NCBI RefSeq assembly: GCF_024139115.2
Contig: NC_085141.1
Span: 392,508,632-392,572,631 of the forward strand
DNA: 64,000 nt
Direction: 5' to 3'
Origin: Armigeres subalbatus
Lineage: Eukaryota > Arthropoda > Insecta > Diptera > Culicidae
The position numbers were made by a program, and so were the translations under genes. Below, in pieces: positions 23,283 to 34,600 of this stretch. The notes beneath the pieces are model-generated. The model was given only the letters and a program-made list of their open reading frames with translations. It was not told where the DNA came from and ran no database searches. Numbering within the stretch: position 1 is the stretch's first letter; the number at the start of each line of letters is the position of its first letter.

Positions 23283-23284
23283 TA

Positions 23285-23611
23285 CACGCTTAAAATCAAT
23301 AACACAGAGATGTGTTTGCATCACACAAAACGGACCTAATACGGAACATCCCCTAGATGAGCGATAGTTACACACCCACAAAAATTGCTCGTGTGGTTTT
23401 ATTGAAGCTTGGATTTCAATATTTTCAACAGTATTTGGTTCCTCATGAAACAAGGAATCTGTACAAACGTTAACATGTTGAAAAGGACCGTTATCACGAC
23501 CGTACGAGGCATTTTTGTGCCTGTGTAACTGTCGCTCAACTAGGAGATGTTCCGCATTAGGTCCGTTTTGTGTGATGCAAACACATCTCTGTGTTATTGA
23601 TTTTAAGCGTG
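23285..23611. mobile_element. 327-bp MITE with ~100-bp inverted arms, TA target site
   Basis: The left arm starts CACGCTTAAAATCAATAACA and the right arm ends with its exact reverse complement. Similarity continues about 100 bp with a handful of mismatches. TA flanks at 23283-23284 and 23612-23613 fit a Tc1/mariner-type element. An open minus-strand frame of 225 codons (23208-23885) runs through it and is probably fortuitous. Confidence 0.9.
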
Positions 23612-24060
23612 TATTAGGTTCTGGCTGTAAGGTATGGATGGAAGAGAGGGTGGACCCAATTTGGCACGTTTCGTTGTTGCTAGCTGGACCGATCCATAAA
23701 TCCTTATCGGTAAAATTTAAATGGACTCGCCTTGAGAGTGTCTCATCCGGGCAAATTAAATTTGGCCATGGTCTCCTTTGTGGAGTGGCACTTAAGTCAC
23801 GTGCTTTTAAGGTGACTCGGTGAGGCACTAAACACCGTGTTATTTCTCCTATCTTTCGTCTCTTTCTAGCATTATCACCTCGCAACTTTGGAGCGGCGTA
23901 TTTCGGTTTTCAGTTGTTTGATGTAACTGTAAATGTAGCAGCATGTAGATTGCGACCTGGGAGCTGCGGATAGAGTCGAAACGAGTGTCAAATAATCTCC
24001 AAAGTAAGCTGTCAAAAAGTATCCATCGCATCGAGAGAGGTTTTGTGCATTTTGAGCGTA

Positions 24061-24301
24061 CACTAATAAAAATCCACACATTTTTATTGGCAAAAATCTA
24101 AAGAAATTTACAAATAAATTTTATGTGTGCGTTAATAACCACCCGCTATGGGAAAATCCACATAAAGGATATTAGTTAATAACGGTTATGTGTGTTTCCA
24201 CATATATGCTATGCGAATTCACATAGCCGTTATGTGGGAAATGCTATAGTCAAAATTTATGTGTGCCACACATAATGGATATGATTGGATTTTTGTCAGT
24301 G
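24061..24301. mobile_element. 241-bp MITE, TA target site
   Basis: The ends are CACTAATAAAAATCCA and, on the other strand, CACTGACAAAAATCCA. TA lies on both sides (24059-24060 and 24302-24303). The interior repeats short 'acatatgtg'-type words, including 'ttatgtgtg' and 'cacataa', in inverted order, so the single strand can fold. Confidence 0.8.
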
Positions 24302-25297
24302 TAGACGAGAGAGTACACGTATAAATCAACTCATACTAAATATAGCTCATTTTCAACTAATTTCAATTTACTGGCGTCATTTTAAATATATCGACGGATT
24401 TAACATAACTGGAGGGTATGAATTAATTTAACATTCGACATGTTAATATATACGATGCGGTAAATTGACGAAATCTTTGTAATTAATTTTATTAAGATAA
24501 ACATAATGAAAATTCAATGTGAGAAAATCGTAACGTGTACAGTGAACACTGGGAGGAAATTTGCGGGTTTCAAGCAAAATATCTTGATAATTTGATTCGA
24601 TCGAGTCCGCAGCTCCCAGATTGCGACTAAGCATGCGCCGCAGATACTTTTTCAAAACATATTTGTTGTAGAAAAAAAGTTAAGCATTCAATGATGAAAA
24701 TGATGACGATTTGATGATTGTTAGTGCTTCCCGTGTCACTTTAACCCGTTTCGGCCCGGGTTACGATTTCAAATTGTAAAATCCACCGTTCTCTTGTTTT
24801 TCAACCGATTTGCATGAAATTTGGAGGAAAGATGCATTAAACCCTATATTTTTGTGTAGATGTATTGATTTGGTTCCAAGTTCCAATACTCACGCTTCCA
24901 CGGGTCTTCCGATGACAATTGACCGCCAGCTAAGGGTTGCGTACTTAGCTGGTAGTGCAGCCTGGGCACTGTTGTCCTTCTGACATCAGCTAGAGTGAGA
25001 GGGTGCGTCCTGTGGGGTCTGCCTAGGATGTGGTGGGGTTCGACAGTGGGCTCTGTTGAACTTCTATAAAAAGCTGCATGTGTCCCCAAGCAGGCCCTAT
25101 CAAAGCGACCGTGTGCCGCTCAAAGCGCACTAGCCTAGTCCTGGTGTTGGGTGGGACTTTAAACAAATTTGACCCGACTGATCGAGCGTCTGTCCACCAA
25201 GGAGGTGCGGCTCCAACAGCGTCTGTTCTGGCATCCAGCGGCTGAGTATGAAATGCTATTCCCCGGAAGCTATACCTAAGATGGCAGCCCCATCCCG

Positions 25298-26140
25298 GTG
25301 GATAGGGAACCTTGGGCCAACAACCTACTGTTCCCGAAACATCAATTTGTTCGAGAATCCGATAATGAAAGAATACGGACTGATTTTACGGCGACGACTC
25401 TTAGCGCGAAACAACGGACACGAATAGGAACATGGAACGTTTTAACCCTAGCCCAGCAGGGTAAATTGGCACAACTTGCCAATGAGGCACGCCGCATGAA
25501 GCTTGAGATCCTGGGACTGAGTGAAGTCCGTTGGCCAAACTTTGGAGAACACAGAACGCCGTCGGGACAAGTTCTGCTATACTCTGGTTTACGAGGTGAA
25601 CACGCTCCCGGCATCGCGGAGTTGGCTTCCTACTAAGCGCTCAGGCACACTCTGCGCTTATGAAGTGGGAACCTATAAGTGAAAGGATAATCGTTGCCAG
25701 ATTTAGAACACGGGTCCGAAACCTTACTATAATCCAATGTTATGCGCCAACCGATGCTGCCGATCTGCAAGACAAAGAGAACTTCTACAGTCAACTCAAT
25801 GCCGTCGTAGATAGAATTCCGAAGGGTGATATCAAGATCTGTTTGGGCGACTTCAATGCGAAGATCGGATCCGACAACTCGAACCATGAGCGCATTATGG
25901 GACGCCATGGTCTCGGAGAAATGAGTGAAAACGGAGAGCTGTTCGCAGAATTTTGTGGTAATAACGACATGGTGATCGGGGATCGCTCTTCCTCATCGAC
26001 CGGTTCACAAGGTCACGTGGGTCTCCCGTGACGGCTTTACAGAAAATCAAATCGACCACATCTGCATCAGCCGAAAATGGAAACGGAGCCTTCTTGATGT
26101 ACGGAATAAACGTAGTGCCGATATCGCGTCTGATCATCAC
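25298..26140 (+). pseudogene. LINE apurinic-type endonuclease, frameshifted
   Basis: 'TRIGTWNVLTLAQQGKLAQL' at 25420-25480 and 'LEILGLSEVRWPNFGE' near 25505-25550 hold the Asn and Glu of the nuclease. 'CYAPTDAA' (25740-25763) and 'CLGDFNAKIGSDN' (25840-25880) follow, with the Asp-Asn pair. After a frameshift near 26030, 'ASDHHLLIGEIRL' (about 26129-26167) supplies the His motif. The enzyme nicks the target DNA to prime reverse transcription. The shifts at about 25636 and 26030 prevent a functional product. Confidence 0.85.
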
Positions 26141-26239
26141 CTCCTCATCGGCGAAATACGCCTGCGCATTGCGCGGATTCGTCGGCAGGAGGAAAGAGTT
26201 GGACGACGATTCAACACACGCCGACTGGAAGATGCCACG

Positions 26240-28300
26240 GTGAAACGGTCCTTCGTTGAAGAACTGGAGACGCGTGCTGCAGATATTCCGGAAGGTGGCA
26301 GCGTGGAAGACCAATGGACCGCCATCAAGAATGCCTTCATCGCCACCAGCGAGAACAATCTGGGTGAACTACGCACCCAGAGAAAACAATGGATCACCGA
26401 TGAGACCTGGAGGAAGATAGAGGAGCGAAGAGAAGCCAAAGCCGCGATAGAGCGATCGAAAACGAGAGGAGCCAAAGTCTTAGCCCGTCAACGATACACG
26501 GCTCTTGAGAAGGAAGTAAAACGCTCATGTCGACAGGACAAGCGAGCGTGGGCAGACTCTCTGGCCGACGAAGGAGAGAGAGCCGCCGCAACCGGGGACA
26601 TTCGCCTCCTCTACGATATCTCACGACGCTTAAGCGGGGCGAAGATGAATGCAACGATGCCTGTGAAAGACGCGAATGATCAGTTATTGACCGACCCAAC
26701 TGACCAGCTGAAACGCTGGTTCGAGCACTTCGAACAACTTTTTCAAGTGCCAACCAGGCCATCACCACCTCGGCATGATCTGCCTAGGATCCGACGTATA
26801 ACACGTGTCAATACCGAAGCTCCATCACTGCTAGAGATTCAAACAGCCATCCAAAGCATGAAATCGAATAAAGCCCCAGGGTCGACCGCATATCAGCCGA
26901 GATGCTCAAAGCTGACCCCATGACATCCGCACAACTACTGCATCGTTTATTTCGTAATATCTGGGACACCGCAACTTTCCTGGTCGACTGGATGCAAGGT
27001 ATCTTAGTGAAGGTGCCCAAAAAGGGTGACCTGACTGTATGCGATAACTGGCGAGGCATTATGTTGCTGTGTACCGTTCTCAAAGTTCTGTGCAAAATTA
27101 TCCTAGCCCGGATTCAGGAGAAGATCGATGCGACTCTCCGGCGGCAGCAAGCCGGATTCCGTGCCGGAAGATCCTGTGTGGACCATATTGTCACGCTCCG
27201 CATCATTTTGGAGCAAGTCAACGAATTCCAAGAGTCCCTTTACTTGGTATTCATTGACTACGAAAAAGCTTTCGACCGTCTCAATCACGAGAATATGTGG
27301 GGCGCCCTGAGACGCAAGGGGGTTCCTGAGAAAATCATCGGCCTCATCGAGGCACAGTACGAGGCCTTTTCGTGTAGAGTGCTGCACAATGGGGTCCTGT
27401 CCGACCCTATCCGGGTCGTAGCTGGTGTGAGGCAAGGATGTATTCTATCACTGTTACTGTTCCTCATCGTAATCGACGAGATTCTGGTAGATGCGATTGA
27501 CCGTGAACCAAACCGCTGGTTGTTATGGCAGCCTATAACCATGGAGCACCTAAACGACTTCGAATTGGCGGATGACGTTGCACTACTCGCGCAACGGCGC
27601 TCTGATATGCAGAGTAAGCTCAACGACCTTGCCGATCGCTCCTCCTCGGCAGGTTTAGTCATCAACGTCAACAAAACCAAATCGTTGGATGTAAACACGG
27701 TGACTCCTTCCAGTTTCACAGTAGCCGGGCAACCAGTGGAGAATGTTGAAAGCTTCCAATATCTTGGTAGCCAAATGGCGTCAGACGGCGGTACCAAGAT
27801 CGACATAGGCGCACGGACAAAGAAAGCAAGGGCTGCCTTTGCGAGTTTAAGAAATATCTGGAAAAACAGGCAGATAAGTGAACGCACCAAAATACGAATT
27901 TTCAACTCTAACGTGAAATCTGTGCTGTTATACGCCAGCGAAACATGGTGTTGATCAGTGGAGAACACTCAACGGCTGCAGGTGTTCATTAACAGATGCC
28001 TGCGGTATATAATTCGGGCCTAGTGGCCTCACAACTGGATCTCGAACAACGAGCTCCATCGTCGTTGTCACCAGAGGCCGGATCGGAAGTGGGGCTGGGT
28101 CGGCCACACTCTACGTAGGGGCGGAAACGAAATCTGTAAACAAGCATTAGACAGGAACCCAGCGGGTAATCGCAGCAGAGGCTCATGGCGGCGAAGCCTC
28201 AATAAAGAAATAAAAGAAGTCGACCGAAATCTAACCTGGCAACAGGTTAAAGCGATAGCCGGGCATCGCTCAGGATGGAGATCTTTCAAGTCGGCCCTTT
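26240..28300 (+). pseudogene. LINE reverse transcriptase, frameshifted
   Basis: A linker-thumb region (26240-26890) ends at 'MKSNKAPGS', where the frame shifts. The main frame, 26902-27954, carries 'FIDYEKAFDRL' (motif A), 'GVRQGCILS' (motif B) and 'LADDVALLAQ' (catalytic Asp-Asp, 27565-27590). It stops at 27952-27954 just after 'ASETWC'. Sequence past that stop still encodes the usual tail with 'QRLQVFINRCLRYIIRA' and, after another stop and a shift, 'GWVGHTLRRGGNEICK', reaching about 28300. So the stop is a mutation and not the natural end. Confidence 0.85.
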
Positions 28301-28354
28301 GCACCACCGGAGGTGTACAGGATCCATAAGTAAGTAAGTAAGTATTGATTTGGT

Positions 28355-29160
28355 GATTGGGTCCTTGGGTACGGTTTTATCGAGGGGGTCCCCTGGGTCA
28401 AATGGGGTCAAAAATAGGTCAACTTCCTTTTAATCGTAGATAACTAGTAGTAAATGCACTCAATAATGATGAAATCGTTTTTATTCATCATTTTGCAATA
28501 GTGGGAATAGAAACTGCACGTTTGGACCTTAAAAATCCGGTTACAGATGTTCCGGAAACCTGGTTCCCCCAGGGAAGTGGTCACTTTTTGAGATGTTCTG
28601 AATCCCAGCTTGCGACACATCAAACTTCTTTTTTTTGCAACACAAATATAATAGAAGACATTCGCAGAGCATCTGAGCACATAAGCCACTTCCGGAGGTT
28701 CCCTGGGAACCTGGTGCCCTCAGGGAAGTGGTCACTTTTTGATTGATTCTGAAACCCAGCTTGCGACACATCAAACTTCATGATTTTGCCACACAAATCC
28801 TTGCCGGCTACATCATGTGTGGATATAGGTTTATTGCTCCTGGACTTCATCTCTTAGCTCGGATATTCATCCCACGAAAAACAAAGCAATGAAAAAGAAT
28901 TTGATTTATTTCTTATGTTAGCAAAAAGAAACGGCGAAATTGGTGGCTTATTTCTTTGTTTTACGTTGAGACTAATATATGGAAATTGCAATCGAGAAAT
29001 TGTTAGAGGAAATATGTATAAAACGAGCCACCAAGTTTTCTTGGTTATTAACCTAAATTTTGTTCCTAAATCGTAAGCGGCTGAAGCCAATAAACATTTG
29101 CAAGCAATTACACGAAAAAACTTATCCAAAAATTCTGTATATTTTTTAAAATAAAATGTT
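28355..29160. repeat. Two-copy tandem repeat, ~150-bp period
   Basis: The words 'cagggaagtggtcacttttt' and 'cccagcttgcgacacatcaa' appear twice, at 28570-28624 and 28720-28776, in the same order. The repeat period is therefore about 150 bp. The surrounding 'ggggtc'-rich DNA (28385-28430) looks like part of the same family, which the RTE-sized LINE split on insertion. No gene is visible. Confidence 0.65.
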
Positions 29161-29334
29161 TTTTGGCCTATGCTGCCGCTTCTCGCATATCAGTCCCATT
29201 TCGGTTTCGTCACTCTTAATACCGTGAATAGCATTTAATTTTATCATACTTCCACATAACATGATAAAAAATTAGACTTTGCTCGAGAGATATGTGAAAA
29301 TATACCAAATCAACCTTGTCCCATATTGAATGTA

Positions 29335-29577
29335 CCCGCATATCAGTCCCATTAAGAATTTACCCTAAGTGAATTGTTCAAAATTCAATTTTTTCCATTG
29401 ATTTGAATCGTTTTGCATTAACTCATTGAATGAGGAATGACTGCAAAATTGCAACCAGATCGCAGAATGTTTGAATTAATTAGATTTTTTTAAGTTTTGC
29501 ATGAAAAATGCGTTTTGAAGTTTCAAATTATCTATTATCTCAGTATGCGAAAAACCAATATGGGACTGATATGGAAG
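29335..29577. mobile_element. 243-bp MITE, TA target site
   Basis: The ends are CCCGCATATCAGTCCCAT and, on the complementary right, CTTCCATATCAGTCCCAT, matching at 16 of 18 positions. TA flanks both sides (29333-29334 and 29578-29579). A third copy of the 'gcatatcagtcccat' end lies at about 29185, suggesting an older neighbouring copy. Confidence 0.65.
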
Positions 29578-29579
29578 TA

Positions 29580-30268
29580 CCTGCAGTTAGGCATCCTATG
29601 CAATTTCGGTGTTTACTTCAACAATGCTGTTTGTTTAGATGCAAAAAACATTTTCTCCTTATTGTAATCCGTCTAAAACGATAACTACATTACAGTATAT
29701 GAATGACACTAATGTTTTGCACAAAAGTGTAAATATTTCAGTTTGATAAATTTTTGAAAATTTAAAAAAGTTTATAATGAAAACTATTTTAATGATTTTG
29801 GTAAAATATTTTGAAGCCTTAGTTCTAAAATGCTGAATTACAAAATTAAAACTATTCCAGATTTCGATGGAATATCACGAATTTCAAATTATATGGCGAA
29901 ACAGAACCTGATTATTCATTTTTATCACAGATTCTCTATCCTATCGATTGCCCAGTTTTCCCAGCTTGATGTTCAACTGTATATTGAATTAGCTCCATCA
30001 AACAATAAATTGCTACTCTCATGTGTGAATTGGGTTGTTCCAGAAATAAACCATCCCATTCACAAGCGATAACATCATCCGGAGTCAGTCTAGATTCCCA
30101 TCAGTTCATCTATAATTCACCAATTTAAAATTAATGCACCGAAAAGCTATAAATTTCCCTTCTGTCACGGAAAGCGATATCGGACTCGAATCAACGATGA
30201 ATCCTTTTCAAAAAACCACCCTCCAAATCCCGCACCCACCATGAGTTCGCACAAAGCGTTCTTATTAC
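29580..30268. other. AT-rich DNA downstream of the visible neuroligin exons
   Basis: No further exon could be supported. If the donor at 30268 is not used, the reading frame continues 25 codons to a stop at 30191-30193. Confidence 0.4.
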
Positions 30269-30501
30269 CTGTTGTTTGTGCGAGAAACTTCCGGCCCGTC
30301 CCAGCGTGGCTGTCGTCAGATTGGTATCCTTCACTCCACCCTGCTGCTGGTGTTGTTGTTGTTGTTGTTGCTGATGGTGATGCTGATGTTGATGGGAGGA
30401 CCGCTTGGGAAGCGTTGCATAGCTCGGGGGTGGTTCGTGGCTTCGTTTAGCCTTGCTCGTCGGTGGCGACGGACTCGGCACTATCGTCGTCAGCTGGATA
30501 T
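30269..30501 (-). CDS. Nlg: Neuroligin, cytoplasmic-tail exon with His/Gln tract
   Basis: The acceptor 'ctgcacag' precedes 30501, and the first two bases complete an Asp codon begun in the upstream exon. The 77 following codons start 'IQLTTIVPSPSPPTSKAK' and include 'HEPPPSYATLPKRSS', which resembles the Tyr-containing cytoplasmic motif bound by scaffold proteins in neuroligins. A His/Gln tract encoded by CAG, CAA and CAC codons (about 30335-30395) follows. A donor 'CAG|GTAATA' ends the exon at 30269 in phase 0. The tail lies in the cytosol and would link the receptor to postsynaptic scaffold. If the donor is skipped, the frame closes at 30191. Family assignment comes from linkage and phase to the transmembrane exon. 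Confidence 0.7.
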
Positions 30502-30529
30502 CTGTGCAGGAAGAGAATCGAATTCGAAA

Positions 30530-30562
30530 CCTCAGTCAGTCAGTCAGTCACTCAGTCAGTAG
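30530..30562. repeat. (CAGT)n microsatellite in neuroligin intron
   Basis: About eight CAGT units with one 'cactcagt' interruption lie some 30 bases upstream (in transcript order) of the acceptor of the tail exon. Length change here could affect the branch-point region. Confidence 0.85.
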
Positions 30563-30793
30563 GATGAGTTGCGGCCATGACGGGCAGCCAAATAAGGATC
30601 CGGTGTACCACACCGATCGGTTTTTAGAGTCAGTTTGTATCAATTTTCTGAAGGATTATGGAACAGAACGACGAATTCACATTGGGACATTCGTTGAGCG
30701 ATTGCCGATGGCAGTTCGGCGTCCTGCCAGAGTCAGAGAAGTGCTGCAGATAGGCGGATAGCGAGATAGACATCCAGTGAATGGCATACTAAC

Positions 30794-31026
30794 CTCCCTC
30801 GTCCGGGCTGGGGTTTCCGTTGTTGTTGCGAGATCCACTTCCGGAGCCGATGGTGAGGCCGGTGGTGGTGGTGGCGGCGGATGTGCTGTTGTTGCTGCTG
30901 CCCGTCGTTTGGGACTTCCGTCGACGGGACCGATCTCGTTGATAGTAGATTCCGGCAAAGATGAGCATATTTAGCAGCAGGAGCAAGCAACCGACACCGA
31001 CTGTCACTCCCAAGGCGGCGGTGTAG
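30794..31026 (-). CDS. Nlg: Neuroligin, transmembrane exon
   Basis: The acceptor is preceded by a strong pyrimidine tract, 'tctgcttccttctttgcattcgtag'-like. The first base completes a Ser codon. The exon then encodes 'YTAALGVTVGVGCLLLLLNM' continuing into 'LIFAGIYYQRDRSRRRK'. This is a single membrane span followed by a basic stop-transfer sequence and matches the neuroligin transmembrane segment closely (compare vertebrate '[20 protein letters not shown]'). A Ser/Asn/Thr/Gly-rich low-complexity stretch follows. The donor is 'GGAG|GTTAGT' at 30794, phase 1. Neuroligins are postsynaptic adhesion receptors for neurexins. This is the most secure exon. Confidence 0.9.
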
Positions 31027-31479
31027 CTACGAATGCAAAGAAGGAAGCAGAGAAAGATTTATGGGTCATTATCAGGCTACTTATCTGCTATGAGTGTTGT
31101 GTAGTTGAATAAAGCCACAATTCCTAGGAAAGTTTCATGCAGTGTTCGGGTCAAAGTTTAGCTTCTATAGCACTTTCGAAATGCATTTTATTGTTTAATT
31201 CAATTTAAACTTGGATGAACCAGAAATCTTTCAATGGTAAAGTGTGCATATCAATGGAATGTCGCGTATATAAATGGAGTATTTTCCAAACATATTTTTA
31301 TCAGATTTAAATCGATCAAAATGGTTAATCCATCGAAAAATTGTTATTCTTATGATATCTTCGAAATATTGTATAAATTCTTAAATTTCAGAAATAAAAA
31401 AATCTGAATTGTAGATAGATCCATTCATTTGGAATTTTGTGGTCGATTACACTATTGACAATTCTGAAATTTTGCTCAC

Positions 31480-31717
31480 CTGTAGTAATGCCGGTTGGCC
31501 AACTTCTCCAGCAGCTCTTCCTCCTCTTCCTCGGACAGGATGCCGCCCTCGGAGTTTCCTTCCTGCAGTACCTCGCCCATCGTCGGATCCGGAGTGCACT
31601 CTGTGCCGAAAAGTTCCTGCCTCGATTCCTGGGCATCGTTTATGCCTCCCATGCCACCAACAACACCACCTCCCGCAAACATCCGCGGCCTGCTGAACGA
31701 CTCGGCCCGGACTGATC
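31480..31717 (-). CDS. Nlg: Neuroligin, juxtamembrane stalk exon
   Basis: The acceptor is 'catcccttgcag' and the first two bases join the single G left by the ectodomain exon to make Gly. The frame begins 'SVRAESFSRPRMFAGG' and continues through a Gly-rich stretch, 'LFGTECTPDPTMGEVL', and an acidic run 'ILSEEEEEELLEKLANRHYY'. It ends with donor 'ACAG|GTGAGC' at 31480, phase 2, which fits the next exon. Stalks between the esterase-like domain and the membrane are poorly conserved in neuroligins, so identity rests mainly on perfect phase and position. Two Cys-poor, extracellular segments flank a single Cys. Confidence 0.75.
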
Positions 31718-33827
31718 CTGCAAGGGATGAAAAAGTAGAAAAGACGAATAGACATAACGATGATTAGATTCACTCGCATTATGCTTGGTAATGGACCACA
31801 TCACATTCGTCCTCGTCGTCGTCGTTGTGAACGACATTGTCCTCGGCGCTGAACTGGTCCCTTTGTGGCAGAAATTTTATTCAATTCCCCGTGCCCGGAG
31901 TCAACTTTTAATTTCATGCAAATTTAAACATGGCAATGTGAACAATGCCGTTGTCGTTACCCTCGTATCACGGCTATGGATAAGGACACTGTTGACCCAC
32001 ATCCATTCAGTCAGCTTTTTTTTTATAGATACTACATAGGTATGGTGTAGTTGGTTGATGCAATTTTGTGGCTTTGTCATTATATCACCTCCATCGTCAT
32101 CTTTTATCCCGGAGCAGTGGTTTACAAATGTTTGTTTCAAATTTCCCAGTGATGGCTGACTTTCACAGCCAGAGTAAAGTGAACTCACTCCAAGTTACCA
32201 AACGGGTAGGTTCAGTGTAACTCGTTTACCTCAATTGAAATACAAACAATAATCCATTCGTATCTTGATAGATGCGAGAAATTGGTTTTCATTAAGAATC
32301 CTTTAGTGTTTTTTACTTGAATCGACTCAATTGGCGCAAAGTTGATTTTTTTCAGCATGTAGAAGAACTGCCTATTTTTCATCTCATCCCGAAAGTAACA
32401 AGCCTATGTATGTATAATGATAATAAATAAAGTAAGGAATTAATTAAATCAGAAAATAATTAATTAATTAATTAATGACGAACAAAAACTATCTTATGTT
32501 TAGGGTTCTGTTCATATTTATCCATAAAAAATAATAAAAAATCATGAAGAAAACATTAGTTGAGGCTATAATATATTTTTCCCAAATATTTATTAATTCA
32601 TATGGAAAGAGTCAGTAACAATAATTTCTATAATTCCATAAATATTTTTAACAGCATGATTTAAGACATTCAACAATATAATCAGGGCCCGATTTAGCCG
32701 GAAGCGGGCCCCGAGGCCTACAGCGTGTGGGGGCCCCAAAATGTACAAAAAAGGTTGGTTTTGGTACATAAGATTTGTGGAGGCCCGGGGCCACACCCCC
32801 CCTAAATCCGGCCATGAATAAAATTCTTGAACTGCCGTGTCAAAGATACATCCTTTTCATGGTATAAAACCTTTTCCTATGTAACGGCGTTGGGTGGACG
32901 TGTTTTAGTCTTCCCCAAAAGTTCCTTTCACCTTTTGATGGTGCAATCCAGTAACCGCAAACCTGCACACTTATTTTTTTAGCGGGAGCGGGATCTCAGC
33001 AATTTATTGATCTTTTAACGAGATTCGCACAGATATTTGTCAAAGTTGCTGAAAATCAGGAAATAATTTGCCGAAACCCAGCTAGCAAACCCAGTTTTTG
33101 AGGGGATACTAGTTTTCTATTTTGCTGGGCACACGGCTGTACGGATTTTGCTGAGCAGCAGAAATAAAAAAGTGAAAGACTAAGAATCACAATATCCGTG
33201 TGTCTAATCCAGTTTTTTTTAAATTATTTTTTTCCTCTGTAGTATTTTGCAACATTATTGCTATTTTATTGCAATCAAAGGATGTTTTATAGGCTCCATT
33301 CCCTGCAAAGAGAGTTATACTTAAAAGGCGCATAATCAAAGTTTTTTTTCTGGGTAGTTGCAACACAGTGGAATATTCAGTCGTTTACCAAAGCAAATCC
33401 TGCCACACTTTCTACCCCACACATCCAACATCCCCCAATGATTTCCCGTGGAAGACTATGTGACTCGTCGGCTTTCAGCAAAGCAAGTATCACTCCAATA
33501 TTTTCCTTAAAATTTCCTAATTCGTCTGCACGCGGACACGGCCAGCGCTGGTACCATTTAATTTTAGGTCACCAGTTTTTACACATTGAAGATGATGTAA
33601 ATCCCACACATCATCTGTTGGTTCTCTGTCTTTTGTCTAATTACAGTTGAACTGTCAATAGCGAAGAATCAAACATTTTTAATATTATACTTTATTATTG
33701 ACACTTTATCACTAAAGTGACATTCATGACTGGTAACAATCGTGAAAGGTCAATCATGATCATAATCATGCCATAAGACTTTTTCAATAATAGCTTTATG
33801 ATTATATTTTGGGAATGCACACAGAAA
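31718..33827. other. 3' part of the large neuroligin intron
   Basis: This stretch holds the small hAT-type MITE at 32683, an (ATTA)n run near 32457-32478, and otherwise AT-rich unique-looking DNA. A minus-strand acidic frame at about 31785-31860 ('DQFSAEDNVVHNDDDEDE') has no good acceptor and closes in a stop, so I do not call an exon. Confidence 0.5.
32683..32816. mobile_element. 134-bp hAT-type MITE
   Basis: The ends are CAGGGCCCGATTTAG and, on the complementary right, CATGGCCGGATTTAG. The flanking octamers are AATATAAT (32675-32682) and AATAAAAT (32817-32824), an 8-bp duplication with one mismatch. GC content is much higher than in the surrounding intron. Confidence 0.7.
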
Positions 33828-34104
33828 AAAATGAAAAGTAAGTAATGAAGTAATCAGCGCGTAAATAATAAAGACGTGGAAAATTATACTATTCTGGGCG
33901 TACATGGATGTTTCCCAAATAGTTCGCCCTAAATTTATGCAATTTACAAAGCATTACGACACTTATTCGTATAAAAAGTGACATAATGCAATACAAATAG
34001 CATACATTCAGATGATAATATCGTTTAAATTTACGCTCTTTTTGGCATTCCCTTTATGTGCATTACTTTCGTGTAAATTTCAACAACTTTTTCTATCTAT
34101 GCAT
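33828..34104 (+). mobile_element. MITE, ~280 bp, copy 1 of 3
   Basis: It starts 'gcacacagaaaaaaatgaaa' and ends 'caacaactttttctatctat'. The interior matches the copies at 38143-38427 and 38489-38772, including 'gataatatcgtttaaattta' and 'ttccctttatgtgcattact'. The outer ends here have drifted (CTATGCA instead of CTGTG). Confidence 0.8.
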
Positions 34105-34131
34105 GACTTAAATTTACATACAGCCAATAAT

Positions 34132-34600
34132 ATTATTTGACCGAACGGGTCATGTGGCTGGAAATGCTATTTAGCCAAGCAAACCATTGAGCCATCTGGC
34201 CGTAAATGTCATTTGATCGAACGGGTCATAAGCTGAAATAGTAGTTTAGCAGAAAAACTTATTTGGCCGAAATGTATGTTTGACAGGAAAAGCCATTATT
34301 ACGAAAATGTGATTTAATAGAACGGGTCAAATAGCCGAAAAAGTCGTTTGGCCGAATAGGTCATTTGACTGAAAAGACCGGTTTGTCAAAAATTCCTTTT
34401 GAGCATGAAACAGTCGTTTGGGTCAAAGGCCATTTGGCCGAAAATGTCAGATGTCCAAACAGGTGCCTCATTGAACATTTCCTTTTGATAGCTTTTTCGT
34501 ATGACAGTTTGCATGGTTTGCTCGTTTCGAGTCGAGAAGCGCAATGCCACCCCATAGGTTATTTGGTCGAAAAAGTAATTTTGCCAAGAAAACGTCACAT
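34132..34600. repeat. TTGGCCGAA minisatellite, main block
   Basis: Degenerate units of about 17-20 bp around 'gtcatttggccgaaaaggtc' repeat over nearly 470 bp. Related short blocks lie at 48690-48730 and at the right edge of the window (63858-64000). No coding function is apparent. Confidence 0.85.

Larger units (their letters stand above)
24875..28342 (+). mobile_element. RTE-sized LINE, near full length, with 12-bp target duplication
   Basis: TATTGATTTGGT occurs exactly at 24863-24874 and 28343-28354 and frames a 3468-bp element. It ends in a short (TAAG) tandem tail, not poly(A), as in RTE-type elements, whose usual length is also about 3.3-3.5 kb. Inside are a 5' leader, an endonuclease and a reverse transcriptase. 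The reading frame is broken near 25636, 26030, 26890 and 27954, with another stop at 28020. The leader around 25018-25160 is similar to that of the LINE at 52.8 kb. Confidence 0.85.

Noticed and set aside
31785..31880. Additional acidic neuroligin exon
   Set aside because: The direct junction 43382 to 31717 is phase-perfect, the acceptor here is weak, and the acidic frame ends in a stop before any donor.
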